From: Viola odorata
Taxonomy: Eukaryota; Streptophyta; Magnoliopsida; Malpighiales; Violaceae
Direction of reading: 5' to 3'
Assembly (NCBI GenBank): GCA_963691705.1
Contig: OY829545.1
Coordinates: 11,845,444 to 11,909,443, forward strand
DNA: 64,000 bases
The position numbers and the translations under genes were made by a program. A model generated the notes under the pieces. That model searched no databases, was not told where the DNA came from, and saw only the letters and a list, made by a program, of their open reading frames with translations. Of the stretch, positions 58,225 through 64,000 are shown piece after piece; within the stretch, counting starts at the first letter, position 1, and each line of letters begins with the position of its first letter.

Positions 58225-60064
58225 CTACTCAGTCACGCGAGCATTCACAATCTTTACTCCCCAACTTGCATCCTCACACATCTTGACATGAGGAACAGCC
58301 TTACTGACATCAACAGCTCTTCCTTTACAATCATGTTTTGGTGGAAAATGGAAACAGGGCTCAATCGACATGGCTTGACCGCAAGGAGGATTTGGGATTT
58401 TCCCATTGGAAGGTATATACAGAATCCATGGCTTCAAACCAGCAAGACCTTGCGCCACATATCCAAAAGTTGACATGGCACTGGTCACCAACACATCACT
58501 CATGCTAAGAAGATACATTTCAGCCCAAGCTTTCATGCTATGCATGTTATTCCCATATTGTTCATACCCTTCATGACTTGGCTGGAAAATCCCAATCACC
58601 TCCCCCGTCTCGGTCGCTTTTGTCCAGTACAGATCCTTCACATGCTCGTAGTACTCAGAGTATAATGATGTAATCAGAACAGCCTTTGAACTATGGTTTT
58701 TTCTGTTGTGATCAGAAGGAGAATTAGCTATCGGGTTTTGCTTATCTACTTTCGGTAGTAGTTTTTGGTTCATTGTGCAGGACAGGATTTGGTCCAGAAC
58801 AGTCTGAAATGGGGTAGTGGTTGCGTCGAACACTCTCACTTGGATGCCGATTCTCTGATCTGCTCTGGCTAGATAAGCTTGATAGAACCTGGTGATTAGT
58901 CCCCATGCCTCATTGGAAGGTTGAAACAGATAGCGACCCAAGAAGTGGAAAACAGTTTCTTTGTCAGGAAACAAGTTTGTAAGCTCTTTCTTGAAAGATT
59001 TCATCAGGAAAAGAGATGGGACAAAGTACTGATTTGAAGTGATGACCAACCAAGGCACCGATCGAATCTGAGCTTGATTCCTGTCACAGTAAAAGAACCC
59101 ATCTTGCGTATCGATGTTGTATGCGAGGTAGAGCAGAAGGAATGGAGAGGACTTGATGGTGGATCTTAAAGTTTTGTTCTTTAGCATATTCCCATAAGTT
59201 TGAGGGTATTTCTGGTCGAAAGTATGCGCGATCTGATGCCTCAAGGGATTGTCAAATGGCAACAACCATGTAGTGTTGGGGAATGGTTCGCAGAAGAGAT
59301 TCGAAGAATCATTCTCAAATTGGACAAGGAGAACTCTGTTCGTGAGCAGAGCGTAGAGAAAAACAGAGGAGACAGTGAGCATTCGGTTGCCTAGACCGCT
59401 CATGGATGTGTAGACAACATATTTACAGGTAGTGGAGTTAGGAGGAAGGCCTGAGTTGAGCTGCTGTAAGGATTCATTGTAGGGTTTAGTGTAAGGTCCA
59501 CAAATTTTATGAAGATTTTCATAGCTTCTAAGCTTTGAAATGAGATAGGGAGATGGCTTGTAGGGTGAAGGTTTTTGAAATAGAGGTGATTCAAATCTGC
59601 TCAAGCATGTTTCTTTATCTGATAATTCTGGTGCAAATAGTTCATCAAGACCAAGTTGAGAGGAATCCTTTTCTGCAAAAAAACAATAACGATTAGCTAC
59701 ATTTAGAGCGATTATCTGCTAGTAGTAAAATATCAATAAGGTTTCGGATTTGAATCTCACCTCCATCTGTTGGTAGCAAAGTATTAGTAGCATTGTCATT
59801 AGCAACTAATGTCATTGATTGTGTGCCATATTGAACATCTCCTAATCCTAAATTCCTACTGTCATTAAAGCTGTCGTGGTCTTTGATCATGAGACTGAAA
59901 CTTGTGGTATGGAAAAACATGGAAGCCATTGTTAGAGCAGAGAGAGCAAGCAAGCAAGCACATGATATGATTGTGCATCCACTTATTTGGAGCTTCAATT
60001 GAAAAACTTTCCCTGACCAGGAAGCATATTGCTCATTATTATTCACTCTATTCATCTTCATCAT
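58225..60064 (-). CDS. Fucosyltransferase copy B, intact (GT37, xyloglucan/galactoside 2-alpha-L-fucosyltransferase family)
   Basis: A Golgi type II membrane enzyme that adds fucose from GDP-fucose to cell-wall glycans. Exon 1 is 59761-60064, exon 2 58225-59672; they join in frame (GAG/GTGAGA donor, TTTGCAG acceptor) into 583 residues. A short cytoplasmic tail is followed by a membrane anchor (CTIISCACLLALSALTMASMFF). The lumenal domain has the family motifs SMSGLGNRMLT near residue 192, RIGIQVRVF near 375-383 (GDP-fucose binding), SLYSEYYEHV, and STFGYVAQGLAGLKPWIL near the C-terminus, with no stop or gap. A splice acceptor just before the ATG and a donor at 61142-61143 indicate a 5'-UTR intron. 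It is the only complete copy in the cluster. Whether it acts on xyloglucan or arabinogalactan proteins cannot be told from sequence. Confidence 0.93.
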
Positions 60065-61190
60065 CCCTGCAAAATAAGAAGATATGGAGGAAAGTTGATT
60101 GATTAATTAAAGGAAATTAATCAAGTTGAACTTGTCCTTGTTTCTTGGCAAGTTGGTGCTACTTTTGGAGTTATTCATACGCTAGAAAGAAATATAATAG
60201 AGCTCAAAAAAGTCACTCAAGCAACATTATTAACTTAAATTTTAATTTTCCTGTCCAAATCAAATCAAGAATGACACTTGTGTCCTGTTGTGTTTACAAT
60301 TTATAATTTGACTTTTTTAAGAAATTTAAATTTAAATTTAAATTTTGGACTGTTTTCAGTACATTAACTGTATATTAATCATGAAGTTTTTGGAGGAAAA
60401 AAAGAACTAAATTAAATCTTGGAATTCTTCAATCAGGAACAAACGTGCACAATTAGTCAAATGAAATGACAATTACATATAAGATTAACATATACCGACT
60501 CCTCTAATTTTTCCTTGAAATTGAAGTTAGTAAAATGAGATTAGAGAAAAAAATTAGGGAGAAATCAGTAAGCACGTAACACCTCGATAGGTTAGCGTAC
60601 AACGGGATTTGGGAAATAAAAACTCTATAACTTAGGCAAAATCATGCATATGTATAATGGTGGATTGATAAGCAACATTAATTAGCAATAACTCACAATT
60701 CGGGCTATATGAAGAAATAAGAAAAAGTCAACCAAGGAATGAAGATAGGTTCTTCTTCTTTTTTAGGCAAAATCATGTATATGTATAGTAATATATATAT
60801 TTTTTTACATATATTTACTATTTTATAGAAAGTATTAGTAAATTATAAATTCATTAGTTAAATACAAGTTTTAGGTTTATTGGGAAGGAAAAAGAGCAGA
60901 AGAGAAGTGAAAAATAGAAAAATAAATTGAAGTTTAGGTTTGAAAATAGAAAGAAAACACAATTCAAGCGTTTATATATTATAAGCTCATGCAAAAAAGA
61001 ATGGAGTAAAATACGCTGAGATTTATATACAATATTCGAATAGGTATAGTCTCGGATAACAAAACTGAAGTTGAAGATGGAGATGACAGAGCTATATATA
61101 TATATTTTAAGGAGCAAAGTATGTTAATAAGAGATAAGAGTACCTCCGAATTTGAGCGTCACTGGAAAAATTGGTTAAAGCCAGAGCCGC
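60065..61190. other. 5'-UTR intron and leader of fucosyltransferase copy B
   Basis: Flanked by a GGAG/GTACTC donor near 61143 and a TTTTGCAG acceptor at 60067-60068 on the minus strand. AT-rich, no other gene. Confidence 0.6.
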
Positions 61191-62450
61191 CTCTGTGATT
61201 TCCTGTTAAGAGAAGAATATTATGCATCTTTCGCTCCATCACATAAACAAAACTTTTGAATAGAATACCCGCTATAGAAAGTCAATAGTCTTTTCTTTTT
61301 CCTTTTTATACTTTAGAGAGGCCAATAATTAAGTAGGTAGTATATTATATGCAGTGAATGAGCACTTAACGCATTGGTTTTCTTGCTAATAACAGCAGTA
61401 CCAGTAGAGTTTTGAATTCAGATCCCCTCACACTCTTATAAAAAAATACACACGTTTTTTTTGGTCAAATACTTTGAGAGTTGATGCGTGATTATTACGA
61501 CGGTGGAACAAGAACGCGACGTTTGATACATGTAAATTGCCTAAATTAATTAAGAAACCCCTCGTCAATTACAGTAGTAGTATTTCCTTTTTGAGATATG
61601 CACATTTTCAATTACTAATTAGCGACTATAATTAATTGCTGATTTAAAAGTCAATGCATTTAAATTCTTGATTGCTTTAGGTTACTTAAAAGTCTCCTTA
61701 AATCACTTTATATAAAGAAAATAGTAAATAATAATTTTTTTTATCCATTTTTTACTAAAATAGTAAAAATATCATATATACTATTTTTTTATTTATATGT
61801 ACAACAATTACATACAAATTTACAACCATTCAATATACTTATATTGCATTTTGTAATATTGGGATGAGATTTGCCGTTCATATCAGTCGATATTGGACCA
61901 GTATTTCGGTATATTTAATGTATATAGTATTTAATGTAGATCAAGATAGAAATCGAGTAATAGACTAGTATAGTACAGGGTTGATAATATTAGTTTTAAC
62001 GCAAGTTCTAAGTGAACGTGTCAAATTGGGTACAACTTAACAATCAAGTATTAATTATTTTATCGTAATTTGTTATTAGTGCTATTGCTGTACTTCACAT
62101 CCATACATGAGATAAGACATAGCAGGTGCACAACCAATTTGTTCTGCTAAGTATGGAGCCATTCCATGAGACAAAAAAATGCCACAACCAATTATAATTA
62201 TTTTAATTTGATTGAAGAATTGAACAACAATGAAGTAAAAGGAAAGGTTTCATTAAGAATACTTAAATTATTACAGTGATGGAGTATGTAATTAGCTAAA
62301 TCAAGGCTTAGATTGATATACAATTAAAAAAAGGAGAGAGTAATTAATCAATGTTTTTATACAGGGCAAGGAAAAGGAATTGTATCCCAAGTCAAAGAAA
62401 AACACAGATCAGATAGCAGAACCGATGAGAAACATAAGAAAGCAGAGCAA
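61191..62450. other. Intergenic region upstream of fucosyltransferase copy B
   Basis: Promoter of copy B at the left, AT-rich DNA thereafter. No gene or intact transposon recognised. Confidence 0.55.
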
Positions 62451-62639
62451 ATGGCACAATTAGAGAGAGCGCGGCAATACTGCAGAGCGAGCATGATGGC
62501 TTCCACAAGACAACAATCCAATCCTTATCTGTATCACATGACAGCGACTGGATTAGCAGGATGGATGATGATGGATCAGGTTTTTAGTGGAAGAGTACTG
62601 AAATCAAGCCGAACTCCTGTTTATGTATGGGTTTTCTGA
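62451..62639 (+). CDS. Short ORF of unknown function
   Basis: 62 codons, starting at an ATG in good context (GCAAATGGC) and ending ...SRTPVYVWVF. It has no signal peptide, no clear membrane segment and no domain I recognise. The less AT-rich codons and the sharp fall of coding appearance after the stop suggest real coding sequence; it could be a small gene or the last exon of one. A decayed relative lies at 57672-57770, so it was duplicated together with the fucosyltransferase block. Confidence 0.4.
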   Translation: MAQLERARQYCRASMMASTRQQSNPYLYHMTATGLAGWMMMDQVFSGRVLKSSRTPVYVWVF

Positions 62640-63124
62640 AGGGAGGGAAAGAGAGATCGAAACGGCTCTGTTTTGTTGTTGCAAATTGAAATATGCGCGC
62701 CCTTTGTTTACTTGTAATTACTAATCTGCCCTTCTTATAGAGGGAAAAGTAACCGTTTCATGTTTGAACAATCTACAGAAGAGGAGGCAGAGCAAATTCA
62801 CTTCTCCTTCTTTGCCTACAATCCAAAACTAATCAGGACAACCCATTTCCATGAAACCCATACTTGCAACCATAAGTTGAGAACAAAAAGAGTCTTTCTG
62901 ATAACCACAATTTCCAACAATTGTCAAACAAGCAACTAAAGGAAGGAAGAGAACCTTAATGAACAAAGTCTGGTAAAAAAAAGTTTCATCAAAAGGAACA
63001 AGATTGGTTCAGTTCTTTGTATCAGAGGATCCGATCCGTCTGTTTATGGAATATTACTTGCAGCATCTTCTCCACTGCATCAACCCGTCAAAATTGGCTA
63101 TTCCTGCCCGGTTTCTGTGTCTAG
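62640..63124. other. Intergenic stretch
   Basis: Lies between the short ORF (+) and the stop codon of the coiled-coil gene (-). Probable 3' UTRs of both; no other feature. Confidence 0.55.
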
Positions 63125-63874
63125 CTAGGGGCAGTCTACTTTGTGCTTCTGCATCAGTTTGGTTAGTCCATCTTCAAGCTCTTTTTCCAGCTCGAGCTTC
63201 TCCTCCCAATACCTCTTCGTAATCGCAGTCTTCTTTTCTTCAATGTCTTTTATTAGCTTCTCCCTTTCTGCTTCGTATTCAGCCATCTCCTCATCCTTCA
63301 GCTTTATGAATCTAGCAATGCTCTCCGACCTGATGCTGAGAATTTAAAAAAACTGTAAACTGTTACCACATAAAAACTATGACGTAGATGTTCTGAAAAA
63401 AGAAAACTTTGACGTAACTTGCTGGTCTCTTTGTAACCACAGATCTATCGAAATAATAAATGACAGGAGATGCATATATGGTATGCTCCTCCTTCGCCGC
63501 CAAAATGTTCTCTTTAGTCTTTACAGGAGAAGGTGTAATGTTGAAATACAAATGCGAAACTGTCTACGAATCTAGTCTAGGATGCGGTGATCAATAGTAT
63601 TGATTTTATTGCAAAACTAAAAATTTGAAACACATTGCAAATCAAAAGTCTTCATTAAGTTTTTCTAAGTAAAATCCATCTCCAAGAAAAATGTTAAAGG
63701 AAAGCAGTGTTACTGTTACCTGTGTGCATCCCCTATGGGAGAGGGAATTCCATTTGACTGCATAACTCTTTCTCGCTGTGCTTGCTGTTGCTTCTCATAG
63801 CTTTCTTCCAGTGCTTTTGTAGTCTGGCGGACAACATCCACTTGATCCTTGAAAAAGTTTTCTAGAGAATCCAT
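63125..63874 (-). CDS. Small coiled-coil protein, last two coding exons
   Basis: Exons 63720-63874 and 63125-63335 on the minus strand join in frame (CACAG/GTAACAG donor, AATTCTCAG acceptor) into 121 residues from MDSLENFFKDQVDVV to ...MQKHKVDCP. The protein is almost wholly helical and charged: a first helix to about residue 40, a short Pro-containing break (NGIPSPIGDAH), then a long coiled coil rich in Glu and Lys (DEEMAEYEAEREKLI, WEEKLELEKELED). The ATG directly follows a splice acceptor (TTTTTTCCAG), so either there is a 5'-UTR intron or the gene has further coding exons beyond the window. I do not recognise the family; an adaptor or complex subunit is plausible but only a guess. Confidence 0.75.
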
Positions 63875-64000
63875 CTGGAAAAAAATATATACAAGAAAGC
63901 AGAACAATTTAGTGAAAAAGAATCAGTATTCGTATTTCATACTACACATTGAAAAGAGAGGAGGAGGAGCATGGTGCAGCAAGTAAGTGAAGTTAGGAGG
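63875..64000. other. Window end, intron or leader of the coiled-coil gene
   Basis: Polypyrimidine tract and acceptor of the preceding exon on the minus strand, then sequence that may belong to an upstream exon cut by the window edge. Too short to decide. Confidence 0.4.

Overview
The window is nuclear DNA from a flowering plant (eudicot). Genes have many introns and GT-AG splice sites, and intergenic DNA is AT-rich and full of small DNA transposons. Two intronless genes each encode a precursor with three cyclotide domains; the signal peptide, the repeated domains and the domain sequences (varv A type and kalata B1 type) point to the violet family, most likely Viola. That assignment rests on recognition of the peptides, not on a database search.

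Layout. 1-31.5 kb is mostly ordinary gene space: a pectin methylesterase with an inhibitor-like pro-region (+), a flavonoid 3-O-type UDP-glycosyltransferase (+), the broken 3' half of an eIF3e gene (-), a WAT1/EamA-type transporter (+) followed by a broken copy of its last two exons, the ribosome-assembly factor MRT4 (-), and a complete 27-exon separase gene (+) covering about 13 kb. 31.5-38.3 kb is a transposon nest: several Stowaway-like foldback elements, a hAT element with a perfect 8-bp target duplication, a Mutator-like foldback element with a perfect 9-bp duplication, and a hAT end just upstream of the first cyclotide gene.

38.3-43.4 kb holds the two near-identical cyclotide genes, 4.16 kb apart, with a fucosyltransferase gene fragment and a possible third cyclotide promoter relic between them. 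44.2-45.5 kb is a second Mutator-like element. 46.5-61.1 kb is a family-37 fucosyltransferase cluster on the minus strand: one copy is dead (a premature stop plus a very young 7.1-kb LTR retrotransposon in the coding exon), one is intact, and relics of others lie around them. The retrotransposon encodes only Gag and protease and carries an unusual palindromic word dispersed through LTRs and coding sequence. The window ends in the 3' exons of a small coiled-coil protein gene (-).

The genes do not form one pathway. The coherent story is local tandem duplication (cyclotide, fucosyltransferase plus a short flanking ORF, WAT1 exons) followed by decay, transposon insertion and, for the cyclotide domains, apparent sequence homogenisation. 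Exon boundaries were placed by eye from splice consensus, reading-frame continuity and family knowledge.
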